64,000 nucleotides of DNA from an unidentified eubacterium SCB49 (GCA_000170815.1 ABCO01000003.1:248001-312000); one strand, 5' to 3'; positions 43,479-53,392 are shown, counted from the first letter of the stretch. Made by a program: numbers and translations. Notes: generated from the sequence alone by a model not told the origin.

Positions 43479-44354
43479 ATGGCAAATCATCCAAATTCTA
43501 CTCGATTAAACAAAGCAATTAGCGATAGCGGTTACTGTTCAAGAAGACAGGCAGACAAACTTATTGAAGAAGGAAAGGTTACCTTAAATGGAAACCCAGT
43601 AAGTCTTGGAGATCGCGCTATGCCAGATGACGTGATTCACGTAGAAGGCAATCTTATCACAGAGAACAACAATCTAGTTTATATTATACTCAATAAACCC
43701 GTAGGTATTACTTGTACTACAGATTTAAGAGTAGAAGGAAATGTTGTAGACTATATAGACCATAAAGAACGAATTTTTCATGTAGGACGTCTTGACAAAC
43801 CTAGTGAAGGCTTACTTTTAATGACCAATGATGGTGATATCGTAAATAAAATTTTACGTGCCGGAAACAGTCACGAGAAAGAATATTTTGTAAAAGTAGA
43901 TAGACCTATCACCACAGAGTTTATAAGACGAATGGGTAATGGTATACCGCTTGAAGAACTTGAAACTACCACAAAAAAATGCTTTGTAGAACAAGTAAGT
44001 CGTTTTGTGTTTAGAATTATACTAGTTCAAGGATTAAACAGACAAATACGCCGTATGTGTGAGTACCTTGACTACGAAGTTATGGAACTTAAAAGAGAGC
44101 GTATTATGAATATAGAGCTTGGCGATCTTCCTTATGGTGAATGGCGAGACCTTACAAAAGAAGAACTTCAAGGTCTAAAAGATGCTGTGGCTAAAAGTGA
44201 AAATGACTCTTTTATAGATAGAGAAGAAAAAAGAAAAGCAGCCCCTAAAACAGGAGATGCAAACAGAAATCGCCCAAGAAATGAAGCCCCTAAAAGAGAG
44301 TCTAGGTTAAAAAATCCAGGGAGAAGGCGTGGTAGAAATAATAGATACGACTAA
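43479..44354 (+). CDS. RluF-type 23S rRNA pseudouridine synthase
   Basis: This 291-residue protein has an S4 RNA-binding domain (about 9-55, LNKAISDSGYCSRRQADKLI), then the RsuA-family catalytic core with D106 in HVGRLDKPSEGLLLMTNDGD, and the RluF-like block ILRAGNSHEKEYFVKV, VQGLNRQIRRMCEYL. The C-terminal 35-40 residues are a basic, probably disordered tail (RRRGRNNR). It is expected to isomerise a uridine of 23S rRNA (U2604 in E. coli RluF); RluB is the alternative. Confidence 0.88.
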   Translation: MANHPNSTRLNKAISDSGYCSRRQADKLIEEGKVTLNGNPVSLGDRAMPDDVIHVEGNLITENNNLVYIILNKPVGITCTTDLRVEGNVVDYIDHKERIFHVGRLDKPSEGLLLMTNDGDIVNKILRAGNSHEKEYFVKVDRPITTEFIRRMGNGIPLEELETTTKKCFVEQVSRFVFRIILVQGLNRQIRRMCEYLDYEVMELKRERIMNIELGDLPYGEWRDLTKEELQGLKDAVAKSENDSFIDREEKRKAAPKTGDANRNRPRNEAPKRESRLKNPGRRRGRNNRYD

Positions 44355-44386
44355 AAAAAACCGTGCATCGATTGAGCAATGCACGG
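44353..44386 (-). terminator. Terminator of the hsp20 gene
   Basis: The stem CCGTGCAT/ATGCACGG with a 10-nt loop is followed on the minus strand by eight T (44353-44360). It is 35 bp beyond the hsp20 stop and overlaps the end of the convergent rluF-like gene. Confidence 0.75.
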
Positions 44387-44421
44387 CAACTTAACTAACC
44401 AACCAAATATTCATTTCGATA

Positions 44422-44850
44422 TTACGAAATCTCAACCATTTTTTTCTTTATAGCTACTATTTCCTTTTTAGGTAATGTGATTGCTAAAATTCCATTTTCG
44501 TAGTTAGCACTTATGGCATCTACATCTATTGTTTCTGGAAGTGTAAAAGTTCGTTTAAAATCTTTGACCATAAACTCTTTTCTTGTAAAATTTAGAGTCG
44601 GTTTTTCTTCTTTAACATCAGTCTTTTCTACAGTTCCCGTTACAGATAGCGCATTTTTATCTAGCGCTATTTCAAAAGATTTTTTAGTAAATCCAGGTGC
44701 TAAAATATGAAGCACAAAATCTTTTTCGTTTTCTATAATATTAACATGATTTAAAACTGCGTTATGTGATGGAGTGTCTATTCTACCTTCTTTTAATAAG
44801 TCTTCAAAAATTGAAGGTAACCAAGCATTTGTATTCTGTAATGTTTTCAT
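44422..44850 (-). CDS. Small heat-shock protein, Hsp20 family
   Basis: This 142-residue protein has a short N-terminus and an alpha-crystallin domain (about 35-130): VNIIENEKDFVLHILAPGF, NALSVTGTVEK, FKRTFTLPETIDVDAISANYENGILAITLPKKE, shown here in part. The C-terminal ILAITLP is typical. It is an ATP-independent holdase that forms large oligomers and binds unfolding proteins. No heat-shock operator could be picked out upstream. It is monocistronic with its own terminator. Confidence 0.92.
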   Translation of the reverse strand: MKTLQNTNAWLPSIFEDLLKEGRIDTPSHNAVLNHVNIIENEKDFVLHILAPGFTKKSFEIALDKNALSVTGTVEKTDVKEEKPTLNFTRKEFMVKDFKRTFTLPETIDVDAISANYENGILAITLPKKEIVAIKKKMVEIS

Positions 44851-45055
44851 AATATATATTTTTTTAATAAACTTCTTTGTTGATGAGTGTAAGTCAAAAG
44901 TAATTCCAAACCTATTTCTATGCCATTCTGTCTTAAACGAACGGGTTTAGACTGCCTTATTGTCAATTTAAGCGCATTTCCGAAGTTATCATTTACCAGA
45001 ATTTTAAGAAACATATTAATTTTATGATTTATCTTAGCAATAACTAACCACATTT

Positions 45056-46345
45056 ATGACTAAGATTTTTAGAAGATTAGGTACTTTTTTTAATACAATT
45101 CAAGGTAAAATAGCCTTTTACCCTACCCTATTTGCTTTGTTCGGTTTTAATTTTGCCTTTTTAATGGCTTGGATAGAAGATGCCAGTATTTCAAAAAAAA
45201 TACTTGAAGTTACTCCTCAATTAATGCTGCAAGATGGTGATACGGCACTTACTATTTTTAGCGTATGTATAGGTGGGCTTATATCTATGATGGTTTTTAG
45301 TTTTTCTATGGTGATGCTTTTATTAAGTCAAGCTTCTAGCAATTTTTCTCCAAGAATTCTACCTGGATTAATAAGTGATAAAAAGAACCAAATAATTTTA
45401 GGTACTTACCTTGCTACTATTTTATACTTGATTTTCACCTTATTTTCTATAGATCCAGATGCAAAAACCTATATGCTTCCGGGACTATCTATAATAATTG
45501 GTATTGCTTTAACCATAGTTTGTTTGGCAGCATTTATTTATTTTATTCATAATATGTCACAGAGTATTCAGATTTCTAATATTCTAGATGCTATTTATGA
45601 CAAATCTCACGAACGACTTCTAACTACAATAGAAACAGAATCAAATAATAAAAAGGTTGTCAAATTTCCAGACACTAAAAACTGGAAACGATATAGTATT
45701 GATAAAAGCGGATATTTTCAGAATATATCATACAGGAATATTCATGAAATTTGTGAAGCAAACGATATAAAAATTCACATATTAAGACCAAAAGGCTCAT
45801 TTGTTTTAAAACACGAATCTTTTATCGCTTCTAATAAAGAGATAGATGAAGATACTCTAAAACATATATATTCTAATATCAATTTTTCGCGTGGTGAGAT
45901 TGTAGAAGACAATTATGTATTAGCATTTAAACAATTAACAGAAATAGCTATTAAAGCTATGTCGCCGGGTATTAATGACCCAGGGACTGCGATAAACGCA
46001 ATAGATTATCTAACAGAATTGTTTGGTTTGAGAATGCACAAACTAGATACCGGAACTATTGTAATAGATGAAGTACAGCACATCAAAATAGAGATAGTAT
46101 CATTTAAAAATTTATTAAAATATGTAATGGCAACATTACGCACGTACGCGTCTCACGACCCTATAATTGTAGAAAAATTATTTGGGATGCTTTCTTATTT
46201 AAAAAATGAAAAACATATTTGTTCTTCAGAATACAAAGCAGTTGTAGATGTAGAAATAAAAACGCTAATGCAAGACGCAAAGTCTTCTATTAACTCAAAA
46301 ACAGATAGAAAAAGAATAAAAAAGATTGTGAAAGCATTAGCTTAA
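45056..46345 (+). CDS. DUF2254 membrane protein
   Basis: This 429-residue protein has about four transmembrane helices in the first 175 residues (FALFGFNFAFLMAWI, TIFSVCIGGLISMMVFSFSMVMLLLSQASSNFSPRIL, shown in part). A large soluble C-terminal domain contains the family signature AIKAMSPGINDPGTAINAIDYL. The function is unknown; the layout suggests a membrane sensor or channel-like protein. It ends 4 bp into the convergent TonB receptor gene. Confidence 0.85.
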   Translation: MTKIFRRLGTFFNTIQGKIAFYPTLFALFGFNFAFLMAWIEDASISKKILEVTPQLMLQDGDTALTIFSVCIGGLISMMVFSFSMVMLLLSQASSNFSPRILPGLISDKKNQIILGTYLATILYLIFTLFSIDPDAKTYMLPGLSIIIGIALTIVCLAAFIYFIHNMSQSIQISNILDAIYDKSHERLLTTIETESNNKKVVKFPDTKNWKRYSIDKSGYFQNISYRNIHEICEANDIKIHILRPKGSFVLKHESFIASNKEIDEDTLKHIYSNINFSRGEIVEDNYVLAFKQLTEIAIKAMSPGINDPGTAINAIDYLTELFGLRMHKLDTGTIVIDEVQHIKIEIVSFKNLLKYVMATLRTYASHDPIIVEKLFGMLSYLKNEKHICSSEYKAVVDVEIKTLMQDAKSSINSKTDRKRIKKIVKALA

Positions 46346-48645
46346 AAATAAAGTCTCAAACTCAAGTTTGGTGTAAGATCTAAGGCTTTGTTTTGTACAA
46401 TGGTAGGTACATCATCAACTAATACATAATAAGTGTTGACAACATTTTCTTTATTTAAAATATTCCATATTGAAATTCCCATACTCCCTCTCATTTTTTC
46501 TGAAATATCAAAAACATAACTCGTTGAAAAATCTAGCTTAAAATAGTCTGGTAATCTTGATGAGTTTGGAGTGTCAAAATTAATCTCACCATCAACCAAA
46601 GGCGTAGTAATTAGTGGCGCTGTAAAAGGTTTCCCTGTATTATATATAGCACCAAGACCTACTTGCAATCCCTTTCTTTTATAAGTTAGTGCCGCATTAA
46701 AGGAATGCGTAATGTCTAAATTATTTGGAAAAATAGGCGGTATCAAACCTTGAAAGTCATATTTATTAACTGCGTACGAATACCCTAACCAACTCGTTAC
46801 CCCTTTCCATTCTTTTTGCAATAATACATCTATTCCCTTAACCGAATAATCACCAGCTGCAGTGGTAAATTCAAACTGATTTTGAAAAGCTTGACCTCTT
46901 GTTGTAATTCCATCTACTTTTTTATAATAGCCCTCTAAGGTTAAGGAAAACTTGTTTTTACTAAAGCCTAAACCGCTAGATAGTTTTTTTGCTCTAACAA
47001 TTGGATTATCCTTTTCATCTGCAATAATCCATCGTCGTTTTTCAATTCCTAAAAAATCATCTTGAAGATCTACGATTTGTGAGGTCGTTTGGCTTTTTGT
47101 TTCTACAGAAAAATCAAATGAAAACACCTCATCTAATTGCCATTGAAAAATAGCAAAGGGCTCTAAACGGATGTTATCGAAATTTTCATAATACATACCC
47201 CTACCCCCCACTTTTAAATTTTTAGTATCGTCTTTTGATGAAAAAACAACTTCACCGTATAAACTATGTATCCTTAAAATGTCTCTTGTAAATTGTCTAA
47301 AATCTGGTCGGCTTACATCTTGTAAATTTTCTACTCCAGTTTCAGTAAAATGATATCCATAGTTAGCTTTTAACGTTTTAGAGATAAGATAACTAGCGTC
47401 TAGTTTAAATCCGAATTCATTTACATTATTTTCTTGTAACAATCGCTGATCATTAGCTATATCTACATTTGTAGCTTCTAACCCATACCTGCTAGCGTAA
47501 AACTGTGCTTTGGCATTCCATTGTGATGAGAGTGCTTTTTCATAAGCGATACTTACCAAAAAAGTACGCTGATCTAGACCACTCTCTAATGACTCTGCGG
47601 TATTTAAACCAATACTTTCTTCAGAATATGTTAAACTATTCTGCATAAGCAACACATTAGCACTTAATTGATCTTTATCTGTGATATCATGTAAAACTTT
47701 TAATGAGGCATCATAAAAATAAAAACGCTCATTACTATCAATACTTGTAAAAGATGGGTTATTTGAAAAGTCAGAATCTTGAAAAATACGACTACTATAT
47801 TGGCTATAAGTAGGGGTAAAAGCAACGTCTGTTAAAGAGCGTTTTGCCGAAACCATTAATCTTGTTTTTTCTGAAATTTTAAAATTTGAAAAAGCATCTG
47901 TTGCAATAAAATTAAGCCCAACTCCAGATTGATTCGCTCCTTCTATGTTGTCTTTTAAACTAATATCTATAACCGAAGAAACCCCTTCTGAATACTGTGC
48001 AGATGAGGCATTTTTATACACCGTAACCTCATCGATTAAATAAGGATTGAAACCAGAAATTAATCCGAAAAAATGACCTGTTTGGTACATTTTTATTCCT
48101 TCATAAAGAAAGAGGTTCTGATCGTGCGTTCCACCTCTAACATTAATATTAGAGATCTTTTCGTCTGCACTAGAAATACCCGGAACAGATTGTATGGTTT
48201 GCAATGCATCTGGCTCTATAAGTCCTGGCAAAATACCCAAAGATGATGGATTTACCGTGACACTTCCGTCAACGTTTTTTGCTATACCTGGAGCTAAATA
48301 ATGGAAAATCAAGACTTCGTTAAGTGCTTCAACATTATTTGTTATCGCACTACTACTTTGATAAATAGAGATGTAACGCTCAGAAAGAACTTCAAAGGTC
48401 AAATTGGTTGTAAACTGCAACCAGTAGATCATTTCATCTTTACTCATTGTAGTCATATCTGGTAAAGAAATACTCTTTCCACCTATGGCTTCATCTGCAA
48501 AAGAAAATTTAATTTGATAATTACTTTCAATTAATTGAAGTGCATCTTCTAAAGGAATTTTTTCAGAAGATTGTGCGACAAGAAAAGACACCCCTAATAA
48601 ATAGAAGCCACAAAAAAGAGTAAAAACTCGTAACGTTTTATTCAC
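46342..48645 (-). CDS. TonB-dependent outer-membrane receptor with N-terminal STN domain
   Basis: This 767-residue protein has a signal peptide (cleavage near FLVAQ), a STN-type domain (about 27-95, PLEDALQLIESNYQIKFSF), then the plug (IQSVPGISSADEKISNINVRGG, YQTGHFFGLISGFNPYLIDEV, shown in part) and a C-terminal beta-barrel ending SLRLYF. The STN domain is the mark of receptors that signal to a FecR anti-sigma factor, which is encoded just upstream (8-bp overlap). The ligand cannot be named; siderophore, glycan or peptide are all possible. Confidence 0.88.
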   Translation of the reverse strand: MNKTLRVFTLFCGFYLLGVSFLVAQSSEKIPLEDALQLIESNYQIKFSFADEAIGGKSISLPDMTTMSKDEMIYWLQFTTNLTFEVLSERYISIYQSSSAITNNVEALNEVLIFHYLAPGIAKNVDGSVTVNPSSLGILPGLIEPDALQTIQSVPGISSADEKISNINVRGGTHDQNLFLYEGIKMYQTGHFFGLISGFNPYLIDEVTVYKNASSAQYSEGVSSVIDISLKDNIEGANQSGVGLNFIATDAFSNFKISEKTRLMVSAKRSLTDVAFTPTYSQYSSRIFQDSDFSNNPSFTSIDSNERFYFYDASLKVLHDITDKDQLSANVLLMQNSLTYSEESIGLNTAESLESGLDQRTFLVSIAYEKALSSQWNAKAQFYASRYGLEATNVDIANDQRLLQENNVNEFGFKLDASYLISKTLKANYGYHFTETGVENLQDVSRPDFRQFTRDILRIHSLYGEVVFSSKDDTKNLKVGGRGMYYENFDNIRLEPFAIFQWQLDEVFSFDFSVETKSQTTSQIVDLQDDFLGIEKRRWIIADEKDNPIVRAKKLSSGLGFSKNKFSLTLEGYYKKVDGITTRGQAFQNQFEFTTAAGDYSVKGIDVLLQKEWKGVTSWLGYSYAVNKYDFQGLIPPIFPNNLDITHSFNAALTYKRKGLQVGLGAIYNTGKPFTAPLITTPLVDGEINFDTPNSSRLPDYFKLDFSTSYVFDISEKMRGSMGISIWNILNKENVVNTYYVLVDDVPTIVQNKALDLTPNLSLRLYF

Positions 48646-49534
48646 CCGATATTGTAATCTTTTTTCCTTCTTTAATAAAATTTAGTCGCATAGGAGAAGT
48701 TATAGTCTCTATTGCCACCCCTATATCTTTATGCTTAAAACTCCCCGTAAACAGTGCAGAAACATCAATGTTAGTTGTCTCTACAACAACGTCATACTGT
48801 CTTTCAAACTCTTTTATTACATCAACAAAAGGAGCGCTAACAAAAGTACTCTCTCCCGCAATCCAAGAAGGAGATTTCATCTTATCTAAATATTTTTTAC
48901 TAATCTTCCCATTTTCTATCACTACTTTATGGGTTGGTTCTAGAACAATAGAAGCAGTTCCCGAATTCACCTGTACAGCACCTTCAAAACAAGTAACTTC
49001 TAGTTTGTTATCTCTGTAGCGAACATTAAACTCTGTACCCAAAACCTGAACATCACCTCCTGCAGTTGTTACTGTAAACTTTTTGCCTTTGGCTACTTTA
49101 AAATAAGCTTCACCATCTAAACTAAGGTTTCGTTGCTCGTCCCAAGAGCTTTTATTGAATATTAATTCTGAATCTGCATTTACAACAACAGCTGATTCAT
49201 CCGGTAGAGTAACCGTTTCAGTTTTTGCATATTGCGTATGCACTGTAGTATCTAGTGTTGTGGTATAATAGAACACACTTAAAGCGACAACTAGTACAGC
49301 TGCAATTTTTGCTAGTGTTGTAAAATTAAAAATAGACTTTTTAGATTGTTCTTTCTCTGGTAAGGATAATGATGCTAATGAAGATTCTACATCAAACGCT
49401 GGTGCTTTGACACCCGAAGCTACATTGGAAATGTGCTTGAGAGTCCGATAATCTTCCGAACTCTCTAGCACTTTTAATTCCTCAGTAGTTAGATCATAAT
49501 CTAGCCACTTTCTAATTAAATTTTCCTCTTTCAT
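48638..49534 (-). CDS. FecR-family anti-sigma factor
   Basis: This 298-residue protein has a cytosolic N-terminal part of about 70 residues, one transmembrane helix (about 72-93), and the periplasmic FecR domain: DESAVVVNADSELIFNKSSW, GEAYFKVAKGKKFTV, VLGTEFNVRY, CFEGAVQV. The C-terminal STN-like part (DVVVETTNIDVSALFTGSFK) would contact the receptor. It passes the ligand signal from the receptor to the ECF sigma factor. It overlaps the receptor gene by 8 bp and lies 166 bp after the sigma gene. Confidence 0.9.
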   Translation of the reverse strand: MKEENLIRKWLDYDLTTEELKVLESSEDYRTLKHISNVASGVKAPAFDVESSLASLSLPEKEQSKKSIFNFTTLAKIAAVLVVALSVFYYTTTLDTTVHTQYAKTETVTLPDESAVVVNADSELIFNKSSWDEQRNLSLDGEAYFKVAKGKKFTVTTAGGDVQVLGTEFNVRYRDNKLEVTCFEGAVQVNSGTASIVLEPTHKVVIENGKISKKYLDKMKSPSWIAGESTFVSAPFVDVIKEFERQYDVVVETTNIDVSALFTGSFKHKDIGVAIETITSPMRLNFIKEGKKITISGE

Positions 49535-49700
49535 AGCAATCTATATGTATATAACATTTCAGAAATTAATTTCCCTACCCTAAAATTTAAAAAAAAATAA
49601 AAAACTTTATATTTAAACCTTCATTTCTTAACGCATCTCACTAAAACAGGGAGCTCACAGCCAATTGTATTTTTTCAAAAAAACTTTTAAAAAGCACAAT

Positions 49701-50216
49701 TTAAATCCCATCTATCTCTTCACGTATCTTTTTTAAGGCTCCATAAACACGTTTTTCTACCGCCTTTACAGAAATATCTAATAAAGCTGCAACTTCTTTA
49801 AAACGTTTTCCCTCTACCCTATTTAATAAAAAAGCTACACGTTCTGCTTCTGTTAAAGATGCAATAGCTTGCTCTATCTTAATTTTATGCTCTTTTTCCC
49901 TTAAAACAAACTCTGGCGTTTCGTTATTTACCGTTTTTTGAGGTTGTTCATTAAACTTAAGTACCACTTTTTGATGGTTATACTCATTTATAGTAAGGTT
50001 ATTTGCAGTGGTGAATAAAAAACTTTTAGCCTTAGAAGGTGTTACTTTTTTACAATTTTCCCATAATTTAATAAATGCCTCTTGCATTTTATCTTGAGGA
50101 TGTAAATGGCTTCCGTATTTGTAATATAAAAAATCCCGAATATTTTTTGCATACTTTAAGTATATAGCATCAAAAATTTCTTTTTCACAAACGTTATCTT
50201 GCAGTTCTCTATTCAT
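49701..50216 (-). CDS. ECF RNA polymerase sigma factor (FecI-like)
   Basis: This 171-residue protein has sigma region 2 (HPQDKMQEAFIKLWENCKK) and region 4 with its helix-turn-helix (TEAERVAFLLNRVEGKRFKEVAALLDISVKAVEKRV, shown in part) joined by a basic linker. The FecR and TonB-receptor genes follow on the same strand, so this is a cell-surface signalling set in which the sigma factor probably activates its own operon and other surface genes. It diverges from the LamG lipoprotein gene (185 bp between). Confidence 0.92.
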   Translation of the reverse strand: MNRELQDNVCEKEIFDAIYLKYAKNIRDFLYYKYGSHLHPQDKMQEAFIKLWENCKKVTPSKAKSFLFTTANNLTINEYNHQKVVLKFNEQPQKTVNNETPEFVLREKEHKIKIEQAIASLTEAERVAFLLNRVEGKRFKEVAALLDISVKAVEKRVYGALKKIREEIDGI

Positions 50217-50401
50217 TAGCTGGATTCAATATACAAAGAAGTAAAATTTATTTTTAATTTTCAAGGTAGGGAAAATAGATTTTAAACTGTTATATTATTG
50301 AAGCGAATAATAAAAAAAGCTTTAACAGCATTAATTCTTAATACCGCATTAAAATAAACGCAAGTAATAAGCTTATAAAAAAGAGCCTTGTCATCAACAC
50401 T

Positions 50402-52414
50402 ATGCTTAAGAAAATTATTATGAAAAAAAACATAAGCAAACATAGCATTCTATTGTTCTTGAGCGCATTGCTGTTTATCTCTTGTCAGTTAGAGGACACC
50501 ATAATTGAAAACCCACCATTAGATGATAGTATTATAGCAGGGTCAGATCTTGCAAACCTTATACAAAGAGCAGCAATAGAAGATCGCTCTTATGATGATT
50601 TTATTGATTTTGCTAATTGCCTTTCTATAAACCTACCTTTTACAGTTCAAATAGGAGAAACTACAATCACAATTACTACCGAAAGTGATTATGAAGAAGT
50701 TTTAGACGTTTTAGACAATCAAAACAATGAATATGAAGTTGAAATCATCTACCCTATAGTCATTACCTTAAGTGATTTTACACAAATAGTCATTAATTCA
50801 GAAAAAGAATTAGCTCCCTACAAAGAAGCTTGTCAAGAAGAAAGTCAAGGCATTCCTTGTATTAATTTTATTTACCCCCTATCGTTTTCTATTTACAATA
50901 TTGAATTTGAACTTATTGACACAGTCACAATAAACACAAATGAGGAACTTTATTTTTTCATCGGAAATATTCAAGAAGAAACACTCGTGAGTCTAAATTT
51001 CCCAGTAGAATTAGAGTTACAAACAGGTGAAGTTATAGAAGTTAATACAAATACTGAATTACAAGAAGCTATCGAGAACGCTATGTTAAACTGCGATTCG
51101 ATGGGACAAGTAAATTTTAGCTGCTTTGATGCTATAGACGACAATTTAACAAGCTGCGTAGACACTTTTAATACAACCGCTTACTTTAATTTAACTGAAA
51201 CGATAGCCAATTGCGAAACACAAGATATTTTTAATGTAAGCTATCATTATACAGAAAATGATGCTTTAGCAAATGAAAATCCTATTTCAAATACAATTGA
51301 ATTTGGGTTAGAATCGCCGTTCACAAATAATAACATCTACATTCTAGTTACATCTATAGCCTATCCAGATGAATCAAGAATTTACCCAATAACCCTTATT
51401 GTCAACAATTGTAACGATGAAGTTTGTGCAGAATCTACGTTATACGAAAATCTAAGCCAATGCACTTGGCTTACTGGAGGTGACACACCATTTACACTTA
51501 GCTTTAACGATAATGAAGCTACTGCTACATTAAACGAACAAACTCAAATTGCAAACTTCGCAACCAGTACTCAAACAATAGAGAACTCGGGGCAAGTATT
51601 CACGTTTTTTACTTTGGAAGGATTTGATGGAGCGTTTAGTATACTCAACAACACATACGAAATAGGGTATTGCAGCGAAACAGTAATCACAATACACGAC
51701 ACAACACCAAATCCATTATACTTTAGTGAGTTAACTAAGGTTTGTGACACAGAATGTGATAACCCAGGAATTTTAACCGAAGGCTTAATTATTTATATCC
51801 CTTTTGGTGAAGAAGCAGTAGAACTAATCACTGACGAAATATTAATAGACGAAGCCATTACTTATACAGAAGACAGAGCCGGGAATCCTAACTGTGCTGC
51901 TGCATTTACTGCTAATGGAGCTGTTATACCGATCACTGTTACCCAAGAGAACGCTCTCGTGACGACAGACGAATTTTCAATAAGTATTTGGTTTCAAATG
52001 ACAAATGACGCAACAGGGGATTTAGAAACATTTTTTCAAAAAGGAGAGAGTAATGACCAAGGGTTTCTTATAGGAGTTCATGATGGTAATACCCCTTTGT
52101 GCTTAGCAGAAAACCCACCATTTAGCATCTGGGATACTGATTGGAGTGAAGAAGTAGATGTAACTTGGTTTAATACAGACTGGCACCATCTAGTGATTAC
52201 AAAAACACAAGATAACATTGTAGAGCTTTGGAGAGATGGCGAACTACGTAATACTATGGAAGGGCTAGATATAGGCGCAGAAAACTTAAATTATTACCTT
52301 GGTAATAACCTAGTTGGCAACCTTGATGACATTAGAGTATATAATAGAAAAATAAATACGGATGAAATACTCACACTTTATGAGCTAGAAGCAGATTGCT
52401 TTACCTGCTTATAA
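50402..52414 (+). CDS. Cysteine-rich surface lipoprotein with duplicated N-terminal domain and C-terminal LamG-like domain
   Basis: The product is 670 residues from the first ATG, or 664 from the ATG at 50420, which gives a better signal peptide. The lipobox is LLFISCQLED. Two tandem units of about 75 residues follow (near 60-131 and 139-217), each starting with a Cys, with beta-strands such as TVQIGETTITI and ELQTGEVIEVN. At least 15 further cysteines are spread along the chain, probably as disulfides. The C-terminus is a LamG/concanavalin-like fold (SISIWFQM, WHHLVITKTQ, YLGNNLVGNLDDIRVYNR). It may bind glycans at the outer surface. It diverges from the sigma gene and may be a regulon member. 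Confidence 0.8.
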   Translation: MLKKIIMKKNISKHSILLFLSALLFISCQLEDTIIENPPLDDSIIAGSDLANLIQRAAIEDRSYDDFIDFANCLSINLPFTVQIGETTITITTESDYEEVLDVLDNQNNEYEVEIIYPIVITLSDFTQIVINSEKELAPYKEACQEESQGIPCINFIYPLSFSIYNIEFELIDTVTINTNEELYFFIGNIQEETLVSLNFPVELELQTGEVIEVNTNTELQEAIENAMLNCDSMGQVNFSCFDAIDDNLTSCVDTFNTTAYFNLTETIANCETQDIFNVSYHYTENDALANENPISNTIEFGLESPFTNNNIYILVTSIAYPDESRIYPITLIVNNCNDEVCAESTLYENLSQCTWLTGGDTPFTLSFNDNEATATLNEQTQIANFATSTQTIENSGQVFTFFTLEGFDGAFSILNNTYEIGYCSETVITIHDTTPNPLYFSELTKVCDTECDNPGILTEGLIIYIPFGEEAVELITDEILIDEAITYTEDRAGNPNCAAAFTANGAVIPITVTQENALVTTDEFSISIWFQMTNDATGDLETFFQKGESNDQGFLIGVHDGNTPLCLAENPPFSIWDTDWSEEVDVTWFNTDWHHLVITKTQDNIVELWRDGELRNTMEGLDIGAENLNYYLGNNLVGNLDDIRVYNRKINTDEILTLYELEADCFTCL

Positions 52415-52459
52415 TTTTAAAAACAATTTGTTTAGTTTAGGTTAATTTAGTTGATTAAC

Positions 52460-52497
52460 AAGCTGCCATTTTCGCCAATGGCAGCTTTACTTTTTTT
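52460..52497 (+). terminator. Rho-independent terminator after the LamG lipoprotein gene
   Basis: An 11-bp perfect stem (AAGCTGCCATT with AATGGCAGCTT) closes a 6-nt loop and is followed by AC and seven T. It lies between convergent genes. Confidence 0.82.
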
Positions 52498-52516
52498 ATC
52501 TGTTAAGCACCAAATA

Positions 52517-53356
52517 CTATGGCAGCCATTTTTTATCAAAATTAGGCGCACGCTTTTCTAAAAAAGCATCTCTTCCTTCTTTAGCTTCTTCTGTCATATA
52601 CGCTAAACGTGTAGCTTCACCGGCAAATACCTGTTGACCTACCATACCATCGTCTGTTAAGTTCATTGCAAACTTGAGCATCTTTATAGATGTTGGTGAT
52701 TTCCCTAACACTTCTTGTGCCCAGTCAAAAGCTGTTTGTTCTAGCTCATCATGAGGTACAACAGCGTTTACCATACCCATTTCATAAGCTTCTTGAGCAG
52801 AGTAGTTACGACCTAAGAAAAAGATTTCACGGGCTTTCTTTTGCCCAACCATTTTTGCCAAATAAGCACTTCCGTAGCCACCATCAAAACTTGTTACATC
52901 TGCATCAGTTTGTTTAAAAATAGCATGTTCTTTACTCGCTAATGTCATATCGCAAACTACATGTAAACTATGACCACCACCTACAGCCCAACCTGGTACT
53001 ACGCAAATTACCGCCTTAGGCATAAAACGAATCATTCTTTGTGCATCAAGAATATTTAAACGGTGATAACCATCATCGCCCACATAGCCTTGATGACCTC
53101 TTGCTTTTTGGTCTCCACCAGAGCAGAAACTATAAATACCATCTTTAGAAGATGGACCTTCTGCAGATAATAAAACCACACCTATATTGGTGTCTTCTTG
53201 AGCATCGTGTAAAGCATCTAGCAACTCGGCAGTTGTTTTGGGTCTAAAAGCATTACGTACATCTGGGCGATTAAAAGCAATGCGCGCCACGTTATGCGAT
53301 TTTTTATAAGTAATATCCGTGTATTCTTTGGCAGTTTTCCAGTCTGGTTTAAGCAT
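52517..53356 (-). CDS. menB: 1,4-dihydroxy-2-naphthoyl-CoA synthase
   Basis: This 279-residue crotonase-fold enzyme of menaquinone synthesis cyclises succinylbenzoyl-CoA to dihydroxynaphthoyl-CoA. Diagnostic motifs are NRPDVRNAFRPKT, FCSGGDQKARG, GGGHSLHVVCD, SFDGGYGSAYLAKMVGQKKARE and AYMTEEAKEGRDAF; the last two separate MenB from other crotonases. Other men genes are not nearby. A promoter element ends 17 bp upstream of the ATG, and a lone hairpin repeat lies just beyond it. Confidence 0.95.
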   Translation of the reverse strand: MLKPDWKTAKEYTDITYKKSHNVARIAFNRPDVRNAFRPKTTAELLDALHDAQEDTNIGVVLLSAEGPSSKDGIYSFCSGGDQKARGHQGYVGDDGYHRLNILDAQRMIRFMPKAVICVVPGWAVGGGHSLHVVCDMTLASKEHAIFKQTDADVTSFDGGYGSAYLAKMVGQKKAREIFFLGRNYSAQEAYEMGMVNAVVPHDELEQTAFDWAQEVLGKSPTSIKMLKFAMNLTDDGMVGQQVFAGEATRLAYMTEEAKEGRDAFLEKRAPNFDKKWLP

Positions 53357-53373
53357 AATTGTTATTTTTACTC

Positions 53374-53381
53374 CAAAGATA
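53374..53381 (-). promoter_or_regulatory. Putative -7 element of menB
   Basis: A perfect TATCTTTG on the minus strand ends 17 bp before the menB ATG. The expected -33 region falls in or beside the hairpin element at 53393-53417, with no clear TTTG. Confidence 0.45.
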
Positions 53382-53392
53382 ATAATTCACAA

